From: Bacillota bacterium | GTDB taxonomy: Bacteria > Bacillota > DTU030 > DUMP01 | Direction of reading: 5' to 3' | NCBI GenBank assembly: GCA_012799605.1 | Contig: JAAZKX010000048.1 | Location: 1 to 64,000, forward strand | Length of the DNA stretch: 64,000 nt | In this document: one piece after another, positions 35,194 to 43,695 of the stretch | Numbering within the stretch: position 1 is the first letter of the stretch | How the letters are laid out: each line of letters begins with the position of its first letter | Notes under the pieces: model-generated | Databases searched by the model: none | What the model was told of the DNA's origin: nothing | The model's input: the letters and a program-made list of their open reading frames with translations, nothing else | Translations under genes and position numbers: made by a program

Positions 35194-36288
35194 ATGAATG
35201 AAGGATTTTTAACTGCTGATTGGGCGAAAAAGCAGCCGGGGCGCGGGATATTTGTATTGATTGTAACTTTTATCATTGCTTTTATTATCACGGCTAGTTT
35301 CAGTATTGAGACCTACACTGGATTTTTCGGTTTTGTGGTCATGTCTTGTATTGGCATGTTCGTTGTGTTGGGTAACTTGTGGAAGGGCAAGAGTCTGCCG
35401 GTGGATCAGATCCCTCAGCCTTTGAGCGGATTGCTGCTAGCGGGGTTCGCGTTTGCATGGGGTACGTTGGTCGCTTATTGTCTGATTAATTTTGTCGGCG
35501 GGGGAGTGCTCCATCCGTATGTCGCTCTCCACACTATTACTACCATTGTAACGATTTTCTTTATGTTCATGGCCTTTGGCTTCTGGCCTTTTAATCGGTT
35601 GTCCCCACCGGCAGCTGGCTTTTTGTTCATTATTACTGCTTATGTTATTGCGTTAGGATTGGTTCAACTGTTTGATTTTAGCCTAATTTCTTACCCAGCC
35701 GGGGTATTTCCCTCTCCGGTGGATCCGGTGCCATTTTATGCTGAAGGCGGTCCGTTAGCGATGTTTTATGCGCCGACGGGGCCATTTTTGTGGGAGCATG
35801 CGATCACGTATACAATTTGTTCGGTAGTTTTTCTGTGGTGTTTTGCCATTTTGGGCATGTGGCCGTTTACCGAGCTGAAATTGGAACAGCCGCTGTTTGG
35901 TCTTGCTGTAACTATTACCTGCTTAATTTTAGGCTATATCAGTTTTAAAATTGGAGTTTATCAATTGCATATCGAACCTTCTCACCTTATGTCTTATGCG
36001 ATTGCTGTTATCTTTGGGGTGCTGATAACTTTGACCATATTCCAGACTTGGCCTGGTAGGAACATGGAAGGACTTACCGGAGGCTTTGTGAATTTAATCT
36101 TTTCGATCGTTTTGGGTGCTGTAGGTTATGTTATTGTTCGAGCCTTTTGTCAGTGGCATTTTGCTGCTGATTTTCTACTCCCGGACAGCCTCAATGCAAT
36201 CAATACCATGATGCTGGGCTTGCTGTTTCCCATGTGGGCTGCCTATGGCGATCTATTCGACTTTTGGCCCTTGCCGCCACTATCTTGA
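35194..36288 (+). CDS. Multi-pass membrane protein with repeated Trp-Pro motifs, family not recognised
   Basis: A 364-residue integral membrane protein with about nine hydrophobic segments. I do not recognise the family. Internal repeats are visible: each of five units ends a membrane helix with a Trp-containing turn at W63 (LWKG), W131 (FWPF), W223 (MWPF), W286 (TWPG) and W358 (FWPL). In four of them a Leu/Pro stretch and a Gly-rich next helix follow. This suggests duplication of a two-helix unit. A conserved-looking YPAGVFPSPVDPVPFYAEGG loop (about 167-186) lies between repeats two and three. AAAGGTGG precedes the ATG. Butyrate kinase follows after 33 bases, so a role linked to organic acid metabolism or export is possible but unproven. 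Confidence 0.7.
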   Translation: MNEGFLTADWAKKQPGRGIFVLIVTFIIAFIITASFSIETYTGFFGFVVMSCIGMFVVLGNLWKGKSLPVDQIPQPLSGLLLAGFAFAWGTLVAYCLINFVGGGVLHPYVALHTITTIVTIFFMFMAFGFWPFNRLSPPAAGFLFIITAYVIALGLVQLFDFSLISYPAGVFPSPVDPVPFYAEGGPLAMFYAPTGPFLWEHAITYTICSVVFLWCFAILGMWPFTELKLEQPLFGLAVTITCLILGYISFKIGVYQLHIEPSHLMSYAIAVIFGVLITLTIFQTWPGRNMEGLTGGFVNLIFSIVLGAVGYVIVRAFCQWHFAADFLLPDSLNAINTMMLGLLFPMWAAYGDLFDFWPLPPLS

Positions 36289-36321
36289 TGGGAGTAAATC
36301 CTTACTGCGCTAAGGAGAGGG

Positions 36322-37407
36322 ATGGTTCGTATGCCGATCAGGCTATTGGTGATTAACCCGGGCTCGACATCGACCAAGGTTGCGGTCTATGCTGGTGATC
36401 GTCCTTTGTTTGTGGATGCTGTTGAACATAGCCAAACGGAACTGGCTAAATACGGCAACATTAACGATCAGTACCCGCTACGAAAGAAAGCTGTTTTGGC
36501 GATGTTAGGAACCCATGATATCAAATTAGAATCTATTACTGCTGTTGTTGCCCGCGGAGGGCTGCTGCCGCCGGTAAACTCGGGAGCCTACCGGGTGAAC
36601 GAAGATATGGTTTTTCAGCTGACCTACCACCCCCAAAACGAACATGCATCCAACCTGGGCGCTATTATTGCCCATAGCATAGCCCAGCAATTGGGGATCG
36701 AGGCTTATATTTATGATCCGGTGACGGTGGATGAGCTGGAGCCGATCGCCAGAGTTACCGGTTTGCCCGAAATGGAAAGAAAGGGGATGGGGCATAATCT
36801 CAATATGAGGGCATCGGCCATCCGCCATGCCCAGCAAGTGAACCGACCTTACAACCAATTGACGCTTATTGTGGTTCATCTTGGCGGCGGAATTACTCTT
36901 AGCTTGCACAAAAAGGGCCGGATGATCGATATGATTTCAGATGATGAGGGCCCCTTCTCACCGGAGCGGGCCGGGGGATTACCCGGGTTTCAGTTAATAA
37001 AAATGGCCACCTCGCCAGACTATGATTATAAACGGCTAATGAACAAGGTGCGGACTCAAGGGGGGCTGATGGCCTATTTCGGTACTACTGATGCTCGGAA
37101 AGTGGAAGCAAAAGTCAAGGCTGGGGATGAAAAAGCTGCCCTAATTTATGAGGCTTTGGCTCATAATGTAGCTAAAAATATCGGTAAACTAGCAGTGGTG
37201 GTAGCAGGAAAACTGGATGCAATAATTTTAACCGGGGGTATGGCTCATTCATCCCTGCTCACTGGCTGGATTGAGAAACGGGTAAGTTTTATTGCCCCTG
37301 TTGTGGTGCTCGCCGGAGAGAACGAAATGGAAGCCTTGGCCCAGGGAGCGCTGCGGGTGCTTAGAGGGGAAGAACAAGCCCGGGAATTTGTCAAAAGCTA
37401 TAGCTAA
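36322..37407 (+). CDS. buk: Butyrate kinase
   Basis: Converts butyryl-phosphate (or a branched acyl-phosphate) and ADP to the acid and ATP. The 361-residue product belongs to the acetokinase family: LLVINPGSTSTKVAVY, VARGGLLPPVNSGAY, GHNLNMRASAIRHA, HLGGGITLSLHKKG, and IILTGGMAHS. No phosphotransbutyrylase gene is adjacent. The ATG at 36322 has GGAG four bases upstream; an ATG nine bases later would give MPIRLLVINPG, also typical. It is probably co-transcribed with the upstream Trp-Pro membrane protein. Leucine dehydrogenase at 18.7 kb makes branched-chain acids a plausible source. Confidence 0.93.
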   Translation: MVRMPIRLLVINPGSTSTKVAVYAGDRPLFVDAVEHSQTELAKYGNINDQYPLRKKAVLAMLGTHDIKLESITAVVARGGLLPPVNSGAYRVNEDMVFQLTYHPQNEHASNLGAIIAHSIAQQLGIEAYIYDPVTVDELEPIARVTGLPEMERKGMGHNLNMRASAIRHAQQVNRPYNQLTLIVVHLGGGITLSLHKKGRMIDMISDDEGPFSPERAGGLPGFQLIKMATSPDYDYKRLMNKVRTQGGLMAYFGTTDARKVEAKVKAGDEKAALIYEALAHNVAKNIGKLAVVVAGKLDAIILTGGMAHSSLLTGWIEKRVSFIAPVVVLAGENEMEALAQGALRVLRGEEQAREFVKSYS

Positions 37408-37456
37408 AAAAAGTGGGGCGTTAGCTGTAATATCGGCTAACAACCCCACCCATTTT
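37406..37456 (-). terminator. Terminator shared by buk and the AraC gene
   Basis: GTGGGG and TTAGC pair with GCTAA and CCCCAC. On the minus strand a seven-T run follows, which suits the AraC gene; on the + strand only a weak TTTT follows. Confidence 0.7.
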
Positions 37457-37482
37457 CCAATAGCTACGTTATGGTGTAACTA

Positions 37483-38313
37483 TTATTTGGCTGCTGATAG
37501 GCTACTTTTAAATTGGGTTGGTGAGTCTGAGACGAAGCGCTTAAAATCTCGGATAAAATGGGCCTGGTCAAAGTAACCATTGTCATGGGCCACTCGGGTC
37601 ATACTGATGCTATCATTATGATAAAATGATTTCACGGCATTTTGGAACCTCATCATACCGTTGTAGTGGGCCAGGGTAATTCCTAGCAGCTGTTTAAACC
37701 GTTCGCGGCAGTGGCGGTCAGTATAACCTACGGCCTTTACCAACTCACTTACTTTTTTCTGACCTTTTGATACACACATGGATACTGCTAGCCATTCTTC
37801 CAGCGAGCAAGTATACTGGTAATCGATCAAATGTTTTTGAGCATAATTGAGGAGGACTTGTAGCCGCAAGTTAAAATTGGAAGCCGAAAGGATTTTTTCA
37901 GTCAGCAGTTCTATTTGCGGGAAATAATGCTTAAGGTCTATTTTTTGATCCACCAACTCGGCCCAGTGGAGGTATTTGGGCCGGATGGCAGCCGGGGAGT
38001 AGGGTTTGAAGCCAAAATAGGTTGTGTCTGGCTGAAGCTGCAAGCGGCTTTGTTTGGTGATAATACCCAGAAGTAACCCCTGAGGGTTTCTTTCGTCGCA
38101 TTGGAACAGTACGTTTATGCAACCGTCCGGTATAAGGTCAATATTGCTTAAATTCCGGTCCGTGGTAAATTGATAAAACAATCCATAACCTTTTATCGAA
38201 ACGGGATTCCACTTTAAGACTGCTCTTTGGTAGTTGCGGACACAGGTCTTTATTTTGGGCTGGATAGGTGGGGATATTTGTCCCATGCGTTCCTGAGCCT
38301 GTGTAAACCTCAC
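37483..38313 (-). CDS. AraC-family transcriptional regulator
   Basis: A 276-residue regulator whose C-terminal 100 residues hold the two AraC helix-turn-helix motifs (VSELVKAVGYTDRHCRERFKQLLG and VAHDNGYFDQAHFIRDFKRFVSDSP). The N-terminal 160 residues are a sensing region beginning with YGLFYQF and IPDGCINVLF, resembling the cupin-like N-domain of many AraC proteins. The GTG start at 38313 follows AAGGAGGG by seven bases and lies within an inverted repeat. It is divergent from the aldehyde dehydrogenase gene, the likeliest target. Confidence 0.85.
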   Translation of the reverse strand: MRFTQAQERMGQISPPIQPKIKTCVRNYQRAVLKWNPVSIKGYGLFYQFTTDRNLSNIDLIPDGCINVLFQCDERNPQGLLLGIITKQSRLQLQPDTTYFGFKPYSPAAIRPKYLHWAELVDQKIDLKHYFPQIELLTEKILSASNFNLRLQVLLNYAQKHLIDYQYTCSLEEWLAVSMCVSKGQKKVSELVKAVGYTDRHCRERFKQLLGITLAHYNGMMRFQNAVKSFYHNDSISMTRVAHDNGYFDQAHFIRDFKRFVSDSPTQFKSSLSAAK

Positions 38314-38316
38314 AGG
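38299..38316. repeat. Inverted repeat covering the AraC start codon
   Basis: CCTGTG and CACAGG are perfect arms around TAAACCT, and the GTG start codon at 38313 lies in one arm. It could fold in the mRNA and hide the start, or be an operator for autoregulation. Confidence 0.5.
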
Positions 38317-38381
38317 AACCCTCCTTTCTGATCAGTCCGGCCAAGACGAGAGTCTGAAAATTGTGGTTTTCCCTAATTTAT

Positions 38382-38410
38382 AGTATAGCCGCGGTCGACT
38401 AAAAAGACAA
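38382..38410 (-). promoter_or_regulatory. Sigma-A promoter for the AraC gene
   Basis: Minus strand TTGTCT, a 17-base spacer and TATACT, about 70 bases before the GTG start. Confidence 0.65.
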
Positions 38411-38486
38411 GCTACTTCAAGATAAAAAGCTTAATTTTAGGACCAAGGTTCCGTTTTATACAATGGTAGCGGGTCAAAATGTTATA

Positions 38487-38516
38487 TTGTAATCCTGCCG
38501 ACATAGGTTTGATAAT
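38487..38516 (+). promoter_or_regulatory. Possible sigma-A promoter for the aldehyde dehydrogenase gene
   Basis: TTGTAA, an 18-base spacer and GATAAT, 85 bases before the ATG. The -35 is a moderate match, as expected for an activator-dependent promoter. Confidence 0.45.
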
Positions 38517-38601
38517 TAGGCTATTTAGCGGCATTAGGGCAGTAGAATTTTGAGTGTTTTCGGTTCGGGCGGAAATGCTAACAAAGGAAAGGAGATGCGA
38601 T

Positions 38602-39966
38602 ATGAGCCAAAATCTTAAGGTGCTATTGGAAAACTCCAGGGTTGCCCTGAAAAAGATGGAAAAATGCACCCAAGAAGAAGTCGATTTAATGTGCCGGGTC
38701 ATCAACAAGGCTGTAGTTGATAATGCTGAGGAATTAGCTCAAATGGCTGTAGAAGAGACCGGGATGGGTAACGTGCAGTCCAAAATTGATAAAAATAAAA
38801 CCATGGGTGCAGGCGTTTGGCTGACAATGAAAAATAAAAAATCCATGGGTATTATCAAGCGTGACCAGGAGAAGGGGTTGCTTTATGTGGCCCATCCTAA
38901 GGGAGTAATTGCATCGGTATCACCGACTACCAACCCCACTATCACTCCCTTAGGTAATGCTATGCTGGCTATCAAAGGGCGCAATACGATAATTGTTTCA
39001 CCGCACCCCCGGGCCCAAAAGACTACCGGCAAAACGATCGAATATATGAATAAGGCCCTGGCTGCAATTGATGCCCCGGAGCATGTCATTCAAATGGTTC
39101 ATGATCCTAGCATCGAGGCTACCCAGGAGCTGATGGCTGCTGCCGATGTGATTGTGGCGACCGGCGGTATGGGCATGGTAAAGGCCGCCTACTCCAGCGG
39201 CAAGCCAGCCCTCGGTGTGGGGCAAGGGAATGTGCAAGCAATTATCGACCAGGATTATGACAATCTGGATTTAGCAGCCCAGTTTATCATGATCGGACGT
39301 ACTTTCGACAATGGTGTCATCTGTGCTTGCAATCAATCGGCTATTGTTCCTGAAAGCCGGAAAGATGAAATAGTTAAAGCCTTTGAGCAGCATGGTGCCT
39401 ATTACGTTGAAAACGAAAAAGAGGTTGAAAAAGTAAGGGCAGCTTTATTTGAACCAAATGGACGGCCCCATATCGATGTGATTGGAAAAACTGCAGCCGA
39501 AATTGCCCGTAAAGCCGGGATAGATATCCCCGAAGGCACGACTGCCCTTTTGGTAGCAACCCAGGCCCGGGGAAGTGCGGATGTCCTTTGCGGTGAGAAA
39601 CTGTGCCCGGTATTGATCCTGACCACCTATACTGAGTTTGAAGAGGCAGTTAAGATCGCCCGCACTAACTTGCTTTACCAAGGAGCAGGGCATAGTGCCT
39701 GTATATTCTCTAATAATGATGATAAGATCGAGCAAGTGGGGATGGAGTTGCCAGTAGGAAGGCTGCTAGTAAATGTTCCTGGTATTGCAGCCGGGGGCGG
39801 CGGTCTCTTTACCCATCTTAATCCAACTCCTTCGCTCGGGACAGGCTCCTGGGGCGGAAATAGCATTTCCGAGAACCTCACCTATGAGCATCTGCTGAAC
39901 ATTGCAACCATTGCCTATCCCAGGGAAGGTAAACCGCCTACTGACGAAGAAATTTGGGCTGAATAA
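38602..39966 (+). CDS. CoA-acylating aldehyde dehydrogenase
   Basis: The 454-residue protein belongs to the aldehyde dehydrogenases that interconvert acyl-CoA and aldehyde with NAD(P)H, like the N-terminal half of AdhE, EutE and succinate-semialdehyde dehydrogenase SucD. It shows SPTTNPTITPLGNAMLAIKGRN, the catalytic cysteine in FDNGVICACNQS, and the C-terminal NPTPSLGTGSWGGNS motif. The ATG at 38602 follows AAAGGAG by about eight bases; an upstream open frame has no ribosome site. It is divergent from the AraC gene and ends in a strong terminator, so it is monocistronic. Acetaldehyde or butyraldehyde is a likely substrate. Confidence 0.9.
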   Translation: MSQNLKVLLENSRVALKKMEKCTQEEVDLMCRVINKAVVDNAEELAQMAVEETGMGNVQSKIDKNKTMGAGVWLTMKNKKSMGIIKRDQEKGLLYVAHPKGVIASVSPTTNPTITPLGNAMLAIKGRNTIIVSPHPRAQKTTGKTIEYMNKALAAIDAPEHVIQMVHDPSIEATQELMAAADVIVATGGMGMVKAAYSSGKPALGVGQGNVQAIIDQDYDNLDLAAQFIMIGRTFDNGVICACNQSAIVPESRKDEIVKAFEQHGAYYVENEKEVEKVRAALFEPNGRPHIDVIGKTAAEIARKAGIDIPEGTTALLVATQARGSADVLCGEKLCPVLILTTYTEFEEAVKIARTNLLYQGAGHSACIFSNNDDKIEQVGMELPVGRLLVNVPGIAAGGGGLFTHLNPTPSLGTGSWGGNSISENLTYEHLLNIATIAYPREGKPPTDEEIWAE

Positions 39967-39997
39967 AAACATGGCTACCGGATAAAACGTTGAAAAT

Positions 39998-40050
39998 ACC
40001 CCCCTTGGAGAACGAGTGACGGGCAAGTTCCCCAAGGGGGGTTGCATTTT
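39998..40050 (+). terminator. Intrinsic terminator after the aldehyde dehydrogenase gene
   Basis: ACCCCCCTTGG pairs perfectly with CCAAGGGGGGT across a loop of about 23 bases, followed by TGCATTTT. Confidence 0.75.
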
Positions 40051-40221
40051 AGCCGGGAAAAAGGAAATAGGGATTATCTTGCCGAACACTGAACCATAGG
40101 CCGCAATAGCATCCGGATTTGAGAACGGTTTAACGGCTAAAGATAAAGAGCTGATGACAAAGATGGCTTTTGGGACAATATAATAAGTATGACTTACGAG
40201 GTGACAAGGGAGGGCAAAAAC

Positions 40222-41049
40222 ATGAATTTTGCTTCGCTAATTTGGCTGTTCTTTTTATTTTCGGCCTTGCTTCCAGCTTGGAAACAGCGCCAACTGGAGG
40301 CGAACCGCCTGAAAATGGTCCGCCGGCTGGAGCAACAGCGGGGTTCCAGGCTGATTACTATCATTCACCGTCAAGAGGCGATCAGCTTTCTTAACATTCC
40401 CTTAAGCCGCTATATCAGCATTGAAGATTCGGAACAGGTTCTACGGGCTATTCGTATGACACCGCCGGATATGCCCATTGATATTTTATTGCACACCCCA
40501 GGTGGCTTGGTCTTGGCCACGGAGCAGATCGCCCATGCCATACGTAAACATCCGGCTAAAGTCACAGTTTTTGTGCCCCATTACGCTATGTCCGGCGGCA
40601 CTCTACTAGCTTTGGCCGCAGATGAAATTGTTATGGATATCAATGCTGTCTTAGGCCCGGTAGATCCGCAGCTAGGTAAATATCCGGCCGCATCTATTTT
40701 AAATGCTGTTTCCCAAAAGGTTATTAATGAAGTCGATGACGAGACCCTGATTTTGGCTGACATGGCTAAAAAAGCAATTAACCAAGTACGGGATCTGGTT
40801 ATGGAGATTTTGAAGGACAGAATGGTACCGGAGCAGGCAGAAAAATTGGCCCGGATACTGACGGAGGGCCATTGGACCCACGATTATCCGATCACCTGTG
40901 AAAAGCTGCGTGACCTTGGGGTTCAAGTATGCGGCGAGTTGCCGGAAGAGATCTATTCGCTGATGGATTATTATCCCCAACCTGCTCAGCGCCGGCCTAC
41001 GGTGCAATATATCCCTGTACCTTATCGCCGGGAAGAGAATAAAAGCTGA
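40222..41049 (+). CDS. Membrane-anchored ClpP-class serine protease (SDH/SppA-like)
   Basis: A 275-residue protein with one N-terminal membrane helix (about 4-18) and a ClpP-like crotonase-fold domain of the serine dehydrogenase proteinase family (PF01972). Key segments are LLHTPGGLVLATEQIA and the nucleophile motif HYAMSGGTLLALAADEIVMD, followed by LGPVDPQLG. It probably degrades membrane or peptide substrates at the inner face of the membrane. The ATG at 40222 is chosen because AAGGGAGGG lies seven bases upstream; an ATG at 40189 precedes that site. The isochorismatase gene follows after 17 bases. Confidence 0.85.
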   Translation: MNFASLIWLFFLFSALLPAWKQRQLEANRLKMVRRLEQQRGSRLITIIHRQEAISFLNIPLSRYISIEDSEQVLRAIRMTPPDMPIDILLHTPGGLVLATEQIAHAIRKHPAKVTVFVPHYAMSGGTLLALAADEIVMDINAVLGPVDPQLGKYPAASILNAVSQKVINEVDDETLILADMAKKAINQVRDLVMEILKDRMVPEQAEKLARILTEGHWTHDYPITCEKLRDLGVQVCGELPEEIYSLMDYYPQPAQRRPTVQYIPVPYRREENKS

Positions 41050-41066
41050 ATGGCTAGAATGGTCGC

Positions 41067-41663
41067 TTGACGGCAATTAAGGGGGTTGTTTCACTGCGAA
41101 AACATTTTTTGGACAGGGGCCAGTCGCTGCTGATGATTATCGATCTTCAAGAACGACTGATGGCAGTTATGGACCAGGCCCAGAAAGTCTATCGAAATAC
41201 ATGCCTTATGCTGGCTGTTTGCCAGCAGCTAGAAATGCCTGTTGTTGTAACCGAGCAATATCCGCGCGGACTGGGAAGAACGGTCCCTGACATAAGCGAA
41301 AAACTAGGCCAACATCTTCTGATTGAAAAGATTACGTTTTCAGCTGTAACTGCAGAAATGCTTGCCCAACTGCAGGAACTAGGGCGTAAACAAATATTGG
41401 TAGCGGGTAGCGAGACCCATGTTTGTGTATTTCAGACGGTTAGAGATCTGGTAGCAGTGGGATATGAAGTTTATCTTTTGCAAGATGCCGTTTGTTCCCG
41501 GCGTAAGCGTAATTATAAAAATGGATTGCAGCTGATGAAGGAAGAGGGGGCCGTTCTCACTGATACGGAAACGGCAGTGTTTGATCTTTTAAAAAAAGGC
41601 GACACGCCTGGGTTTAGGGCAATTCTAGCGCAGCTGAAACAACTTAGCGGCCACAGGAAGTAA
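41067..41663 (+). CDS. Isochorismatase/nicotinamidase-family cysteine hydrolase
   Basis: A protein of up to 198 residues of the cysteine hydrolase fold. It shows the catalytic Asp in LLMIIDLQERL, the Lys in LLIEKITFSA and the nucleophilic Cys in VAGSETHVCVFQTVRDL. The group most like it is the YcaC/isochorismatase-like set, with unknown substrate. The start is uncertain: the TTG at 41067 has no ribosome site, whereas an in-frame CTG at 41094 has AAGGGGG eight bases upstream and would begin just before HFLDRGQSLLMIIDLQ. It probably forms an operon with the preceding protease. Confidence 0.82.
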   Translation: MTAIKGVVSLRKHFLDRGQSLLMIIDLQERLMAVMDQAQKVYRNTCLMLAVCQQLEMPVVVTEQYPRGLGRTVPDISEKLGQHLLIEKITFSAVTAEMLAQLQELGRKQILVAGSETHVCVFQTVRDLVAVGYEVYLLQDAVCSRRKRNYKNGLQLMKEEGAVLTDTETAVFDLLKKGDTPGFRAILAQLKQLSGHRK

Positions 41664-41702
41664 TGAAAAACATTCGGGACTGGAGTCCAGGAAGGTGATT
41701 GT

Positions 41703-41993
41703 TTGATTTATAAAAACCCTTATTATAAAAAAGTGAGGGGCAGCCACAACATATTAGTTTGTTGTGGCTATTGTAAAAGGGAGATTGCCCTTTACCAAAA
41801 AGTGGGCAAGGGGATCCTATTACGAATGTATGTCGACCGGATTATCAATAGCTCGATCGATTTGTCTACTCAGCCCGGAGCCTTGTTTTGTCCGCGGTGT
41901 AACCGCCAGTTGGCAACGAAAGTTACCTTAAAAGGAAAAAACATTGAGGCCTATGTGATGAAGCGGGCTGTATTTAATACAAGAATAGTATAG
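41703..41993 (+). CDS. Small zinc-ribbon protein of unknown function
   Basis: A 96-residue basic protein with two cysteine pairs, CCGYCKRE at about residues 20-27 and FCPRCNRQL at about 62-70, which should form one zinc ribbon. The long spacer between the pairs is rich in hydrophobic residues. The start is TTG, supported by AAGGTGA about six bases upstream. No enzymatic motif is present. It may follow the isochorismatase gene on one transcript. Confidence 0.7.
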   Translation: MIYKNPYYKKVRGSHNILVCCGYCKREIALYQKVGKGILLRMYVDRIINSSIDLSTQPGALFCPRCNRQLATKVTLKGKNIEAYVMKRAVFNTRIV

Positions 41994-42209
41994 TAGGGCT
42001 TGGCCCACGGGTTAGCCTAAGTTACCGGCCGGCCTGGCCACTTGGCGAAAAGATGAACCAGTATGATTGAATAAAGTTTTCAAATGTCCTATAATAAATC
42101 TACGGTTGAAAAAAGAAAAGGCGATAGCCACAGCTGGCCCCAAACAGGATATTGATTGTAAATCTTGGCCCAATGGTGTTGCCAAGGAATAAATGCGGGA
42201 GGGGTTAAC

Positions 42210-43583
42210 ATGAAAAAAACGGATCTGCTCGTGATCGGCGGTAGTGCAGGTGGAATGTTAACAGCGACCATGGCGCGGAAAGCATACGGGAATATCGACA
42301 TTACTTTGATTCGCGAAACCGAAACGGTGATGGTTCCATGCGGTATTCCGTACATTTTTGGGACTCTTCATGATCCAAAGAAAAATGTTATTCCGGACGC
42401 AGCAATCCTCGAGTCGGGCATCAACCTGATTATTGATACTGCAACTAAGATCGACCGGGAACAAAAGACGGTAACTACGAAAGAAAATGGCCTAATAGCT
42501 TATAAAAAACTGGTTATTGCCACCGGGTCGTTGCCCATCATCCCGACATTTATTCCTGGCTATGACCTCGATAATGTATTTCCCGTTTTAAAAGATGAAG
42601 GTTATTTAAGCAAAATTCTTGCCCGGCTGGAGTCGACCAAGAACGTAGTTGTGGTGGGCGGAGGTTTTATTGGGGTCGAGTTCGCCGAGCAAATTAGACT
42701 GCTAGGTAAAAATGTTACCCTAATCGAAATGGCCGACGCATGCTTGTGGCAGGCTTTTGACCGGGAATACACAGATCAGATCGAGACTTTGTTGAAGGAC
42801 AACGGTATTAATGTAATGACCAGTACCAAGGTAGAGGCTCTGCTAGGCGACCGGTCAGTAGAGGCGGTCAAGCTAGAAGAGGGCCAGACCATCCCGGCTG
42901 ACCTGGTAATCTTGGGCTTGGGGATGAGGCCACATGGTCTTTTAGGTAAAGAATGCGGGCTAACAATGAATGATAAAGGTGCTATTGTAGTGGATGAATA
43001 TATGAGAACAAGCGATCCCGATATTTTTGCTGTCGGAGATTGTGCGGAAAAGCGCTGCTTCTTTACCGGCAAGGACGTACCTTTGCTGCTGGCTTCGACA
43101 GCAACGATGGAAGCTAAAATTGCGGGTAGCAATATATTCCATCTGAGGTTAATCCGGGCCAACAAAGGTACTATAAGCACATTTGCTACTAAGATATTTG
43201 GCCAAACATTTGCGGCTGCTGGACTTACCGAGGCTAGAGCTAGGCAAGAAAAATTTTGCCTTATGGTCGGCAAGTTTAGTACCATGGATCGTCATCCTGG
43301 CACTCTGCCTGATGCCCAAAAAATTAATATCAAGCTAATATTTTCCCGTTGTTCGGGAACGCTCCTTGGGGCCCAGGTTTCAGGTGGAAACACTGTGGCT
43401 GAAATGATAAACATACTCAGCCTGGCTATCCAAAAGGGCATCACAGCTGCGGAACTCAATACTTTCCAAGCGGCGACCCACCCCTTGGTATCGCCTTCAC
43501 CTGCTTCCTATCCAATAAACGCGGCTGCGATGAATGCCATAGCCACCAACTGTAAGCATCTTAACGAGGATTTAATAATTTAA
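42210..43583 (+). CDS. FAD-dependent pyridine nucleotide-disulfide oxidoreductase (CoA-disulfide reductase/NADH oxidase-like)
   Basis: A 457-residue flavoprotein with an N-terminal FAD motif LLVIGGSAGGMLTATMA and a single redox cysteine in VMVPCGIPY, the position of Cys43 in CoA-disulfide reductases. The NAD(P)H motif VVVVGGGFIGVEFAEQI and the second FAD motif TSDPDIFAVGDCAE follow, and then a dimerisation domain. The activity could be CoA-disulfide reduction, NADH oxidation or polysulfide reduction. The ATG at 42210 is fixed by GGGAGGGG about six bases upstream. It is monocistronic, with a terminator at its end. Confidence 0.87.
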   Translation: MKKTDLLVIGGSAGGMLTATMARKAYGNIDITLIRETETVMVPCGIPYIFGTLHDPKKNVIPDAAILESGINLIIDTATKIDREQKTVTTKENGLIAYKKLVIATGSLPIIPTFIPGYDLDNVFPVLKDEGYLSKILARLESTKNVVVVGGGFIGVEFAEQIRLLGKNVTLIEMADACLWQAFDREYTDQIETLLKDNGINVMTSTKVEALLGDRSVEAVKLEEGQTIPADLVILGLGMRPHGLLGKECGLTMNDKGAIVVDEYMRTSDPDIFAVGDCAEKRCFFTGKDVPLLLASTATMEAKIAGSNIFHLRLIRANKGTISTFATKIFGQTFAAAGLTEARARQEKFCLMVGKFSTMDRHPGTLPDAQKINIKLIFSRCSGTLLGAQVSGGNTVAEMINILSLAIQKGITAAELNTFQAATHPLVSPSPASYPINAAAMNAIATNCKHLNEDLII

Positions 43584-43604
43584 ATTAGCTTGCACAGCAA
43601 CCTC

Positions 43605-43632
43605 AGCACCTGCTACAGCAGGTGCTTTTTTG
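43605..43632 (+). terminator. Intrinsic terminator after the flavoprotein gene
   Basis: AGCACCTGCT pairs with AGCAGGTGCT around a two-base gap and is followed by six T. Confidence 0.92.
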
Positions 43633-43695
43633 TCTGACTTCCCATGGGAATGTAGCATGTACCAGGTGCTACTTTCGGTTTTATGATACGCTCCC

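Noticed and set aside
38412-38708. 98-codon minus-strand open frame
   Set aside because: It overlaps the aldehyde dehydrogenase start and both divergent promoters.
42165-42185. Sigma-54-like TTGGCC...TTGC before the flavoprotein gene
   Set aside because: The spacing between GG and GC is two bases too long.
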